Assembly (NCBI GenBank): GCA_022795445.1 | Contig: JAAWGR010000001.1 | Span: 84,743 to 148,742 of the forward strand | From: Oscillibacter sp. | GTDB taxonomy: Bacteria > Bacillota > Clostridia > Oscillospirales > Oscillospiraceae | Direction of reading: 5' to 3' | Length of the DNA: 64,000 bases | Part shown: in pieces, positions 18,938 through 27,717 of the stretch | Position numbering within the stretch: the first letter of the stretch is position 1 | How the letters are laid out: every line of letters begins with the position of its first letter | Made by a program: the position numbers and the translations under genes | The notes under the pieces: generated by a model | What the model was told of the DNA's origin: nothing | The model's database searches: none | What the model saw: the letters and a program-made list of their open reading frames with translations, nothing else

Positions 18938-18987
18938 CAGGATCGGGGCTTATTTGGCATCACGCCAGATAAGCCCCGGTTTTTATT
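18938..18987 (+). terminator. Intrinsic terminator
   Basis: GGGGCTTATTTGGCATCACGCCAGATAAGCCCCGGTTTTTATT. Confidence 0.8.
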
Positions 18988-18991
18988 ATAG

Positions 18992-19801
18992 TCATGGCAC
19001 GGAAAGCGTCAGCCCCACGCCCACCTCGTTTACTGGCAGCGTCCGGAGCATTTTTGCTTTCGCCCGCAGGGAAACACAGTGGCAGGGGTAGAGCTGCCGG
19101 ATCTGGCAGCCCTCCAAATATTGGATGGTCTTATCCAGCCGCGAATCGTCCTCAAAGAGGTGAAATCCACCCAATACGCCGAGGATGCGCGGTTCTTTGC
19201 AAATATCCTTGGCGTATTCGATGATATTGCAGATGCCGCTGTGGGAACAGCCGGTGATGATAAAGATACCATCTGAATGTTGGCAGACAAGGGCGGAGTC
19301 CTCTGTAAGGTAATCGTCTGCCGAATCTTCCGGAAGGCCCTTCTTGCCAATGGGGGAGAGGGCCTCAAAATCGTTGTTCCGCGGGATTTCGCCCAGGAAC
19401 AGCAGGTGTTTGGATAGCCAATAGGGTGTTTTGCACAGGCGGCAGGTGATTTTTTGGAGGATTTCCTCACAGGAATAAGGGGCGCCAATGAACTCTGTCC
19501 CGTCGTATTTTGGCAGAAAACAATCTGGGTGCGCGATCAGCTCCGCCTGGGAGATACCGGTTTCCTCCGCCAGAAATTTCAGCCCGTTTGTATGGTCGTT
19601 GTGCCCGTGGGAGAGGACAATGTGGGTCAAGCCGCGCAGGTCGATTCCCATCTGTTCCGCGTTCCGCAGGAATAGGCCGGAATAACCCGTATCAAACAAG
19701 ACGCGCCTGCCGTCGGCTTCTATGTAGTAACATGCGGCGGGTTCCCCGCAGTAATATTGATCAATATAGGTGTTATTGTCGACAAGCACGGTCAGCTTCA
19801 T
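18992..19801 (-). CDS. MBL-fold metallo-hydrolase
   Basis: HIVLSHGHNDHTNGL metal-binding motif; IITGCSHSGICNII. Confidence 0.9.
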   Translation of the reverse strand: MKLTVLVDNNTYIDQYYCGEPAACYYIEADGRRVLFDTGYSGLFLRNAEQMGIDLRGLTHIVLSHGHNDHTNGLKFLAEETGISQAELIAHPDCFLPKYDGTEFIGAPYSCEEILQKITCRLCKTPYWLSKHLLFLGEIPRNNDFEALSPIGKKGLPEDSADDYLTEDSALVCQHSDGIFIITGCSHSGICNIIEYAKDICKEPRILGVLGGFHLFEDDSRLDKTIQYLEGCQIRQLYPCHCVSLRAKAKMLRTLPVNEVGVGLTLSVP

Positions 19802-19813
19802 CGTAACTTCCCC

Positions 19814-22315
19814 TCATTCCCCGTCCGCAAGCTTCCGCAGGTGATTGCTTGCGGTTTTCAGCTGCAATTTCAAAGGCCCCTTGCTTTCAAAGTCCACTTT
19901 GATCCATACGTCTTTCCCCTTTGGTTCCACCAAAATCACAGTACCTAGGCCGAACGCTTTGTGTTCCACCCGATCACCGGCGGCCAGCTCCAGCGCTGGC
20001 GCGGCTGGGGCGGACGTATGTGCCGCCGGACGCCTGGGCAGATCGCGGAAGGCAGTGCGGGGGGCGGGCGTACCCTCGCTGCGGCGGGACGGTGAATGGG
20101 CCGCGCCGGTGTCTGTGCTGTAACGGCTGCCATAGCTGCCGCCATAGCCTCTGGAACTGTAATAGGAACCGCCGTATCCGCTGCCGAAGGAACCGCCTGC
20201 TTCCAGATGCCTGCCTTCCCAATGCAGGGTGTCCTCCGGGATTTCTTCCAGGAAACGGGAAACTTTGTTGGTTGATGTGCGGCCATACAGCATCCGCTGG
20301 CGGGCGTTGGTCAGGATGAGGCGGTTCCGGGCGCGGGTCATGGCTACATAGCAAAGGCGGCGTTCCTCCTCCAGTTCGCCCTCATCGAACTGGGCGGAGT
20401 TTCCGGGAAATATGCCCTCCTCCATACCAACCACGTACACCAGGGGAAATTCCAGCCCCTTGGCAGAGTGGATGGTCATCATAGTCACGCAGTCGTCGCT
20501 GTCCGCCATGGCGTCCAGATCGGTATACAGCGCAATTTCGTTCAGAAAGCCGGACAGCGTGGCGTCCTCCGGGTCCTGCTCCAAAAAGCCCAGAATGTTG
20601 GATTTCAATTCCTGCACGTTCTCTATGCGGCCCCGGCTCTCCATATCGTTTTTGGCCTCCAGCGCCTGGATGTAGCCACTCTGGCTGCATACAACGTCGT
20701 AGAATTCCGGCAGCGCCAGTTCTCCGCCCTGGCGGCGGAGTCCGTCGATAAGGTCGGCAAATTTCAGCAGCTTGGCCGAGGCGTTTTTCAGCTCCGGGAA
20801 CAGGTCGGCGTTCCGGATGACCTCATACAAAGACGCGCCCTGTTCTGCCGCGAGGTTTGCAATTTTGTCCATCGTGGAGCTGCCGATACCGCGGGCGGGC
20901 GTGTTCATGATCCGCCGGAGGCGGAGATCGTCCAAGGGGTTGTTGACGACGCACAGGTACGCCAGAATATCTTTGATTTCCGCCCGGTCGAAGAATTTCA
21001 TGCCGCCGACAATCTTATAAGGTACGCCGCTGCGCTTCATGGCATATTCCAAGGCGTTGGATTGGGTGTTCATGCGGTACAGGATGGCGGCGTCCCGGAA
21101 GTGCAGGCCTTGATTCACCGCCGTCAGGATGTCTCCAACAACGAAGGCGGCCTCATCGCTCTCGTTCAGCGTTGTGCGGACGGCAACCTGTTCGCCGGTA
21201 CCGTTCGCTGTCCAAAGGGTTTTGCCTTTTCGGCCCAGATTGTTCTTGATGACCGCGTTGGCAGCGTCCAGGATGTTTTGTGTGGAGCGGTAGTTTTGTT
21301 CCAGACGGATAACCCGGGCGTTTTCATACTGCTGTTCAAAGCTGAGGATGTTCTCGATGTTGGCTCCCCGGAAGCGGTAGATGGACTGGTCGTCGTCGCC
21401 GACCACACAAAGGTTTTTGCGTCCCCCGGCGAGGAGGCTGGTCAGGAGGTACTGGAGGTGGTTCGTGTCCTGGTACTCGTCTACCAGAACGTAGCGGAAT
21501 TTTTTCTGATAGTGCTGCAGGACATCTGATTCTTGGCGCAGAAGGGTTACGGTGTGGTAAATAATATCATCAAAGTCCAGGGCGTTGGCGGAGACAAGCT
21601 TCTTTTCGTAGCGTTCATAAATCTTGGCAATGCGGGACATCCGCCAGTCGTTCTCATTGCCGTGTTTTTTGGCGAAGGCCTCCGGGCTCTCATACCGGTC
21701 CTTTGCACTGCTGATTACGGACAGAACGTTCTTAGGCGGAAAAGCCTTGTCGTCCAGGTTCAGCTCCTTCACAATGTCTTTCACGACGCGGCGGGAGTCG
21801 TCGGTATCGTAGATCGTAAAATCTTTATTGAAGCCGAGGCGGTCGATATCCCGCCGCAGAATGCGGACGCAGGCGGAGTGGAAGGTGGAGGCCCAGATAT
21901 CGTTTGCCTGTGGGCCTAAACGCGCCGCAAGGCGGTCTTTCAGTTCGCCGGCGGCCTTGTTGGTGAAGGTGATGGCGATGATCTCCCAGGGCTTGGGTAC
22001 GTCCACCGCGCAGAGCCGGCGGGCACGGGCCTGCTCAAGATCATCCGGCTGGGCCGGAAAATTTTCCAGAAACGTCAAATCCTCTTCCGACGCGTCCTCC
22101 GGTACTGTGGGAGAGTCGCTGCCCCGGCCGTAGGTCAGGAGGTTGTACACCCGCTGGATCAGAACGGTGGTCTTGCCGCTCCCGGCTCCCGCCAGCAGCA
22201 GGAGGGGACCTTCGGTTGTCATGGCCGCTTTGCGCTGCATGGGGTTCAGCCGCTGGAGGTCTTGTGCGATCACCGCCTGCCGGGCAGCGATGTAACGCTG
22301 GTTAAAGTCGCTCAT
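19814..22315 (-). CDS. pcrA: UvrD/PcrA-type ATP-dependent DNA helicase
   Basis: LLLLAGAGSGKTTVL, DEYQDTNHLQ, VVGDDDQSIYRFRGA, MTIHSAKGLEFPLV; start ATG 22315 (MSDFNQRY) preferred over the ORF-track start. Confidence 0.93.
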   Translation of the reverse strand: MSDFNQRYIAARQAVIAQDLQRLNPMQRKAAMTTEGPLLLLAGAGSGKTTVLIQRVYNLLTYGRGSDSPTVPEDASEEDLTFLENFPAQPDDLEQARARRLCAVDVPKPWEIIAITFTNKAAGELKDRLAARLGPQANDIWASTFHSACVRILRRDIDRLGFNKDFTIYDTDDSRRVVKDIVKELNLDDKAFPPKNVLSVISSAKDRYESPEAFAKKHGNENDWRMSRIAKIYERYEKKLVSANALDFDDIIYHTVTLLRQESDVLQHYQKKFRYVLVDEYQDTNHLQYLLTSLLAGGRKNLCVVGDDDQSIYRFRGANIENILSFEQQYENARVIRLEQNYRSTQNILDAANAVIKNNLGRKGKTLWTANGTGEQVAVRTTLNESDEAAFVVGDILTAVNQGLHFRDAAILYRMNTQSNALEYAMKRSGVPYKIVGGMKFFDRAEIKDILAYLCVVNNPLDDLRLRRIMNTPARGIGSSTMDKIANLAAEQGASLYEVIRNADLFPELKNASAKLLKFADLIDGLRRQGGELALPEFYDVVCSQSGYIQALEAKNDMESRGRIENVQELKSNILGFLEQDPEDATLSGFLNEIALYTDLDAMADSDDCVTMMTIHSAKGLEFPLVYVVGMEEGIFPGNSAQFDEGELEEERRLCYVAMTRARNRLILTNARQRMLYGRTSTNKVSRFLEEIPEDTLHWEGRHLEAGGSFGSGYGGSYYSSRGYGGSYGSRYSTDTGAAHSPSRRSEGTPAPRTAFRDLPRRPAAHTSAPAAPALELAAGDRVEHKAFGLGTVILVEPKGKDVWIKVDFESKGPLKLQLKTASNHLRKLADGE

Positions 22316-22529
22316 ATCAGGTACCATGCCTTTCTGTATCTTGGATATCAAATCGAACTCAAGTATAACGGAAAGCAGGGCGGGTTTCAAGATGTTTGAC
22401 GAAAATGGGAGGGCATTTTCGATTACACAGCGCATCAAAATCATGGAAAACACAAAGGCTTCTGTACAAAAACCATGGAAGGTGTTATAATCAACGTACA
22501 GAATATGGAAGGAAATCAGGAGGGATTAC

Positions 22530-23645
22530 ATGAAAAAACTTGTGTCTATGCTGCTGGCAGCGGTCTTGAGCGCAGCGCTGGCCCTGCCCGTCTGCGCTGC
22601 GGAAGCGAAAAAGGTCAACACCTACACGCCTGGGCAGTTCACCGATGTACCCCCGGGAAGCTGGTGCGCAGACCATGTAAAAACCGCATATGAATATGGC
22701 ATTATGGGCGGCAAGAGCAATACTTATTTCGACACAGAGGGGAACGTCACCATAGCCCAAGCGGTGGTGATGGCTTGCCGTATCCATAGCTTTTTCTGCG
22801 ACGAAAGCCCAGCGCTGCCAACAGGTTCCGGAACACCGTGGTACCAGCCGTATGCGGATTATGCGGTTGCGCACCAGTTCCTCGATTTTGGGGGCATGGG
22901 CGAAGCGGAGTTCAACCTGCCGATTGACCGCGCCGATTTTGCCGGTTCCCTCTGGGCGGCGATGCCGGACGAAGCTCTCACGGCCATAAACCGTGTGGAG
23001 GACAATGCGATCCCGGATGTTCCGGCGAGCATGGGGGATGCGGAGGCGATCTATACACTGTACCGTGCAGGCATTCTGACCGGGAGCGATGCTAAGGGCA
23101 CCTTTGGCCCTTACAGCAGCATTACCCGCGGCGCGGCTGCCGCGCTGGCAGGCCGTGCGGTGGACCCGTCGCTGCGGAAGCAGATTACATTAGAGGCAGC
23201 GCCCTTCACACCGGTACCAATGAAGCAGCTGGCGAATTTGAAAAGTCTTCAGCGGAAGGCCAGCGACGCCGAGTTAACCCAAGCATACAACGCGGCGGTG
23301 GAGTTGGTGACGCCGTTGGCGAACCTGCCGCGGGAAGATCAGCTCTATGGCATTGCGGTGGCGCTGCGGGCGATGTTTGAGAACGGCATGAGCTATTCCA
23401 GCGATTCGCCGCATTATAATGATCCATATGGCTATTTCATCCTAGGCGTGGCGTCCTGTGCGGGCTGCACACGCGCTACAGGGCTATGCCTCAATATTTT
23501 GGGGATACCCTATGAGCATGTGAATGAAAACCAGTATACCCATCAATGGTGCCGGGTGAACATCAGCGGGACCTATTGGATTTGCGATGCGTACGGTCTC
23601 TACTGTGGTCCAGAGCCTGCACCGTATAAGCATCCATACCTGTAA
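22530..23645 (+). CDS. Secreted SLH-repeat protein with transglutaminase-like C-terminal domain
   Basis: Signal peptide, SLH-like repeats (FTDVPPGSWCADHVKTAYEYGIMGGKS), and C...H...D arrangement (SCAGCTRATGLC, YTHQWCRVN, WICDAYG). Confidence 0.75.
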   Translation: MKKLVSMLLAAVLSAALALPVCAAEAKKVNTYTPGQFTDVPPGSWCADHVKTAYEYGIMGGKSNTYFDTEGNVTIAQAVVMACRIHSFFCDESPALPTGSGTPWYQPYADYAVAHQFLDFGGMGEAEFNLPIDRADFAGSLWAAMPDEALTAINRVEDNAIPDVPASMGDAEAIYTLYRAGILTGSDAKGTFGPYSSITRGAAAALAGRAVDPSLRKQITLEAAPFTPVPMKQLANLKSLQRKASDAELTQAYNAAVELVTPLANLPREDQLYGIAVALRAMFENGMSYSSDSPHYNDPYGYFILGVASCAGCTRATGLCLNILGIPYEHVNENQYTHQWCRVNISGTYWICDAYGLYCGPEPAPYKHPYL

Positions 23646-23661
23646 CATGGCGTGTTGAAAG

Positions 23662-23706
23662 GGACAGCCCCGCCTAGTCAGCTAGGCGGGGCCATACTTT
23701 TTTGTA
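23662..23706 (+). terminator. Intrinsic terminator after SLH protein
   Basis: AGCCCCGCCTAG-TCAG-CTAGGCGGGGCC then TTTTTT. Confidence 0.85.
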
Positions 23707-23731
23707 TTCGCAAATGTATGATGTCCAATAC

Positions 23732-23991
23732 CGCGCCGCCGACAGCAAAAGAAGCGCCGAACCAACAGCGGCCCCCGCACCAGCGATAGCGGAAGGAGAG
23801 GCACGCCAAATCAGCATGGACTTCTCGTGTCCTACCGATAGGCGCCATAGGATTCCACCGGGCTGAGAACGCCCCCGCGGGGCGTCTTTTTCTCTTTTGG
23901 ACCGTGAACGGCCCGTTTTCTCTTTTTCTTCGCCAAGAAAAAGAGAAAATGGGGGGTTCAAACCTCCCAGCTGTGGGAATGGCTGAAAACA
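23732..23991 (+). repeat. Interspersed multi-hairpin repeat element, copy 1
   Basis: Shares GATTCCACCGG...GGGCGTCTTTTTCTCTTTTGGACCGT..ACGGCCCGTTTTCTCTTTTTC.TCGCCAAGAAAAAGAGAAAATGGGGGG...GGGAATGGC.GAAAACA with copy 2, and CAGCGGCCCCCGCA..GGAAGGAGAGGCA.GCCAAATCAGCATGGACTTCTCGT with copy 3. Confidence 0.95.
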
Positions 23992-24067
23992 AAACTTTGA
24001 CGGGAGTGGATAGGTGTGATAGAATAAAAAAGCCCGCTGCGGGCAGGAAAAGAAGGGAGGGACGCCT

Positions 24068-25330
24068 ATGCAGCGTCCGTTGGCGGACGAGATCCGTCCG
24101 AAGACATTGGACGAAGTGGTGGGACAACGGCACTTATTGGCCCCCGGGGCCGTCCTGCGCCGCTTGATTGAGGCGGGCACCGAGGCAAATATGGTGTTCT
24201 ATGGCCCCTCCGGCACCGGGAAAACCACAATCGCCAACTTGATTGCCGAAAAAACACACAAAGCCCTCTACCGCCTCAACGCAACCACCGCTTCCCTGCA
24301 AGATATCAAAAACGTGATCGCTGATGTGGATACCCTTATGGCACCCGGCGGTATCCTGCTGTACCTGGACGAAATCCAATACTTCAACAAAAAACAGCAG
24401 CAAAGCTTGCTGGAATTCATGGAAAACGGGAAACTGACCTTGATTGCCTCCACTACCGAAAACCCGTATTTCTATGTATACAGCGCCTTGCTGTCCCGCA
24501 GCACCGTGTTTGAATTCAAAGCCGTGCCGCCGAAAGAGGCAGAGCCGGCGGTTCTGCGGGCGCTGGAAATCGAAAAAGCTCGCGCCCCCTTGGAATGGGA
24601 ACCGGGCCTGCCGCTGCAAATCGCAACCGCCTGCGGCGGCGATGTGCGCAAAGCGGTCAACGCCGTGGAGCTCCTATGCGGAGCGGCGGTTTTGCAGGAC
24701 GGCGTGCGCCGCCTCTCCTGCGCAGACGCGGAACAGGTTTCCCAGCGCAGCGCGATGCGCTACGATAAAGGAGGCGACGCCATGTACGACATCGCCTCTG
24801 CCCTTATGAAATCCCTTCGGGGCAGCGACCCCGACGCCGCCCTCCATTACCTGGCGCGGTTCTTGGAGGCCGGCGACCTGGTGACGCCTTGCCGCCGCTT
24901 GCTCTGCTCCGCCAGCGAGGATGTGGGTATGGCGTACCCGCAAGCCGTAGCCATCGTGAAAGCCTGCGTCGATACGGCTATGCAGCTGGGACTTCCGGAG
25001 GCACAGCTGCCGCTGGCCCAGGCGGCCGTGCTGCTGGCGACTGCCCCGAAATCTAACAGTATCACCGAAGGCATCGGTAAAGCACGCGCCGATGTGCGGG
25101 CAGGCCGCACAGGCGATGTGCCGCGGCAGCTCCAAAACGTCCACGCAGATACCACTGGGTTCGACAGCCGGCAGCATTACCTGTACCCCCATAATTTCCC
25201 AGGCCATTGGGTTGCCCAACAGTATCTGCCCGACGCATTGAAGGATGTACGCTACTACGAGTGGGGCGAGAACAAAACCGAACAGGCAGCAAAGGCTTAC
25301 TGGGAGAAAATCAAGGGGCCTGGGAAGTGA
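24068..25330 (+). CDS. rarA: Replication-associated recombination protein A (RarA/MgsA AAA ATPase)
   Basis: RPLADEIRPKTLDEVVGQRHLL, MVFYGPSGTGKTTIANLIA, LDEIQYFNKKQQQSLLEFME. Confidence 0.95.
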   Translation: MQRPLADEIRPKTLDEVVGQRHLLAPGAVLRRLIEAGTEANMVFYGPSGTGKTTIANLIAEKTHKALYRLNATTASLQDIKNVIADVDTLMAPGGILLYLDEIQYFNKKQQQSLLEFMENGKLTLIASTTENPYFYVYSALLSRSTVFEFKAVPPKEAEPAVLRALEIEKARAPLEWEPGLPLQIATACGGDVRKAVNAVELLCGAAVLQDGVRRLSCADAEQVSQRSAMRYDKGGDAMYDIASALMKSLRGSDPDAALHYLARFLEAGDLVTPCRRLLCSASEDVGMAYPQAVAIVKACVDTAMQLGLPEAQLPLAQAAVLLATAPKSNSITEGIGKARADVRAGRTGDVPRQLQNVHADTTGFDSRQHYLYPHNFPGHWVAQQYLPDALKDVRYYEWGENKTEQAAKAYWEKIKGPGK

Positions 25331-26246
25331 AAACCGTCTGCACCGGCTCCCTTTCGTAGTTCGGCGGCGAGAACACCCAGCGGTCCAGAACGCCGTCGGT
25401 GATTTGGTACCGCAGCGGCTCCGGCTCCGACAGGGGCGGCAGCTTTTCAATTACCTGCAATTTCACCTTCATCCGCTCCGGACGGATGCTCTTGATGTAA
25501 ACCGATACGCCGTTTCCAGGCTCCAGGCATTCCTTGGCGTCCGCAAGGCCGGACAGGTTCGGCGCAAGCTCAATAAAACTGCCGTATTCCTTGACGCTCC
25601 GAACCGTGCCGCGAACTGTCTCGCCTGGACGGAAACGGCTGGCATTTTCCATCCAGGTCCCCAACAGCTCCCGGTGGGTCAGGGTGATGCGGCGCTGCTC
25701 TTTGTCGAACGCTTTGACCGCCGCTAAAACCTTCTGCCCTACCAGGAACCGTTCTTTCGGATGGGAAATGCGGGAGATGGAGATATGTTCAATTGGCAGC
25801 ATGGCGACAATGCCGCAGCCAATGTCCAGGAAAGCGCCAAAAGATTCCAGCCGCGTCACCCGGCAGGCCAGCACAGCCCCAGGCGTCAGGTTCTGCAAAA
25901 AGTGCTCCATGGCTTTCTCCTGAGCCGCCCGGCGGGACAGCCAGGCAACCGGCGCGCCCTTCCCGTCGGCTTCCAACGCCGTGACGGTGAAACAGGTCTG
26001 CTTCCCGACCCGGGACAATACGGCAATGTCCCGGCTGGAACCGCTGATCCAGGGGGCAACGGCTTCTTGACGGGGAATCCGGCCTTCTATGCCCTCCAAA
26101 GACAAGTACAGGGTGTGGTCTGCGCCGCAGCGCTGGGCAGGCGCTTCTAAGATGGCGCCGCTTTCCAGGGCCTCCCGTAAATCGGTGAGAGAACAGGCGG
26201 ATGGGGGACGGGAGCCCTCCGGCGGGTAAAGATAATTTTCCGGCAT
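25311..26246 (-). CDS. S1 RNA-binding domain protein (ribosomal S1-like)
   Basis: Repeated S1 motifs (GAVLACRVTRLESFGAFLDIGCGIVAMLPIEHIS; GETVRGTVRSVKEYGSFIELAPNLSGLA); likely start MPENYL at 26246. Confidence 0.88.
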   Translation of the reverse strand: MPENYLYPPEGSRPPSACSLTDLREALESGAILEAPAQRCGADHTLYLSLEGIEGRIPRQEAVAPWISGSSRDIAVLSRVGKQTCFTVTALEADGKGAPVAWLSRRAAQEKAMEHFLQNLTPGAVLACRVTRLESFGAFLDIGCGIVAMLPIEHISISRISHPKERFLVGQKVLAAVKAFDKEQRRITLTHRELLGTWMENASRFRPGETVRGTVRSVKEYGSFIELAPNLSGLADAKECLEPGNGVSVYIKSIRPERMKVKLQVIEKLPPLSEPEPLRYQITDGVLDRWVFSPPNYEREPVQTVFTSQAP

Positions 26247-26339
26247 GATTGATCGCATCCTATCTGCCGCTGACTGCGGCAATAACATTGATAAAACCAA
26301 TATATGCAGCAAACGGAACCGGATTGACAGGAGGCGCGT

Positions 26340-26531
26340 ATGGAACTGCATTTACACGACCGGGTGGAACTGAAAAAACCCCACCCCTGCGGGAGCTGCC
26401 AGTGGGAAATCCTGCGGGTGGGGATGGACATTAAACTGCGCTGCCTGGGGTGCGGACATGAATTGATGCTCCCACGCAGTAAGGCAGAGAAAAGCATCCG
26501 GAAGATACTGGAAAAGGAGGGGCCGGCATGA
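26340..26531 (+). CDS. DUF951-family protein
   Basis: DRVELKKPHPCGSCQWEILRVGMDIKLRCLGCGHELMLPR is a clear DUF951 pattern. Confidence 0.9.
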   Translation: MELHLHDRVELKKPHPCGSCQWEILRVGMDIKLRCLGCGHELMLPRSKAEKSIRKILEKEGPA

Positions 26532-26623
26532 ACAGTAACCTGAAGCGGGCAGTGGCGATGGCCTTAGCGTTAATCCTGGTGTTAGCGCTGGTTGCGTCGC
26601 TAATTCTGCCGTACATTGGATAA
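26528..26623 (+). CDS. Single-TM microprotein (31 aa), coupled to DUF951 gene
   Basis: ATGA overlap with the DUF951 stop; MNSNLKRAVAMALALILVLALVASLILPYIG; terminator immediately downstream. Confidence 0.55.
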   Translation: MNSNLKRAVAMALALILVLALVASLILPYIG

Positions 26624-26636
26624 ATCAGAAAACTAA

Positions 26637-26667
26637 CAAAAGGACGGCGAAACGCCGTCCCTTTGCT
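26637..26667. terminator. Bidirectional intrinsic terminator
   Basis: AAAAGGACGGCGAAACGCCGTCCCTTT. Confidence 0.8.
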
Positions 26668-27083
26668 TATTCCAATACCGGAAGTTTTTGGTCGAGCTGG
26701 AAAAAAGTGAAGGTTCCAGACCCCAGGAGTACGCCGCCAGGACCCGTGACGCGAGCCTCAAAAACAGAAATCGTTTTCCCGTGCCGGACTTCTTGGGCCT
26801 CAGCAGCGAGGGTATCACCGGGGCGGGCACTTTTAAAAAAATTGTAGGAGGCGTTAACGGTGACTGCCATATAGCCGTGGGCGGCCATTGCAGAGCCGCA
26901 GGCATTGTCGGCCATGGCAAAGTATACGCCGCCATGAGGTACGTTCAGCGGGTTCAAATCCTCTGGCTGAACCGTTTTGACAACTTTGGCGTACCCGGCG
27001 CGCAGTTCCTCCAAAATAATGCCGTGGCTTTGGGCGTATGGATTGCATTGGTTGCGGTATGCTTTCAGTTTTTCATAATCCAT
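26667..27083 (-). CDS. PaaI-family (hotdog) thioesterase
   Basis: LNPLNVPHGGVYFAMADNACGSAMAAHGYMAVTVNASYNFFKSARPGDTL; ATG 27083 after GGAGG. Confidence 0.9.
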   Translation of the reverse strand: MDYEKLKAYRNQCNPYAQSHGIILEELRAGYAKVVKTVQPEDLNPLNVPHGGVYFAMADNACGSAMAAHGYMAVTVNASYNFFKSARPGDTLAAEAQEVRHGKTISVFEARVTGPGGVLLGSGTFTFFQLDQKLPVLE

Positions 27084-27147
27084 GGTCCAATCCTCCTTTT
27101 CCCTATTGTACTGGTTTCCACGGAGGCCGTCAATATGAAAAGCAAGC

Positions 27148-27321
27148 TTACTGTTGATCTTTCCCGTTTGTGTCAAGAGAACGCAGATAGTCTCGCAAAA
27201 TGAGATTGATACAGGAGGAAAGAGCACGGTCATCTTCAATTGCTAGAACACGAAGCTTTTCAACGATTTCTACGTCTAAGGTGAGTGAGACGTTAATTTT
27301 CAAAGGTTTTTCAGAAGCCAT
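27148..27321 (-). CDS. Ribbon-helix-helix (Arc/CopG-like) small protein
   Basis: KPLKINVSLTLDVEIVEKLRVLAIEDDRALSSCINLILRDYLRSL. Confidence 0.7.
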   Translation of the reverse strand: MASEKPLKINVSLTLDVEIVEKLRVLAIEDDRALSSCINLILRDYLRSLDTNGKDQQ

Positions 27322-27330
27322 TACTATCAC

Positions 27331-27444
27331 CTCTATTTTGTTTTAATATAGGATAACATTATTTTGTATACCATATTGACAAAAGCTATATAATAATATA
27401 AACTAATATTTAATAATATTTATAGTTATATGAGGTGAGTCATT
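27331..27444. promoter_or_regulatory. AT-rich divergent intergenic region with short palindromes
   Basis: Contains TTGACA and TATAATAATATAAACTAATATTTAATAATATTTATAGTT in an otherwise GC-rich window. Confidence 0.45.
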
Positions 27445-27717
27445 ATGGCTCGATACGATAAAAAATACCAAACGGATTATTTTCAAATGATGTACATTGT
27501 GACAACAAGCGGGATTGTGTCGGCATTGAAATCTTTGGAAGAAGGCAATTTGGAGAAGATGGCAGAGACTCTTGAAACGATATTAAAACTTGAAAATATC
27601 TTGGTAGAGGAATGGGAAGAAGAGGTGAAAAAGGAGGAGAAAAAGGAGGGGAAAAAGCCAGAAAAAGGGGAAGAAAACAACCTGTGCCGCGGCAGCGACA
27701 GCGGAGATAGACGCTGA
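27445..27717 (+). CDS. Hypothetical protein, Lys/Glu-rich C-term; 3' end runs into repeat copy 2
   Basis: ORF with GAGGTGAG RBS: MARYDKKYQTDYFQMMYIVTTSGIVSALKSLEEGNLEKM... Confidence 0.55.
   Translation: MARYDKKYQTDYFQMMYIVTTSGIVSALKSLEEGNLEKMAETLETILKLENILVEEWEEEVKKEEKKEGKKPEKGEENNLCRGSDSGDRR

Noticed and set aside
27331-27444. Candidate riboswitch or attenuator in the AT-rich spacer
   Set aside because: Lacks GC-stem architecture; better explained as divergent promoter/operator DNA.
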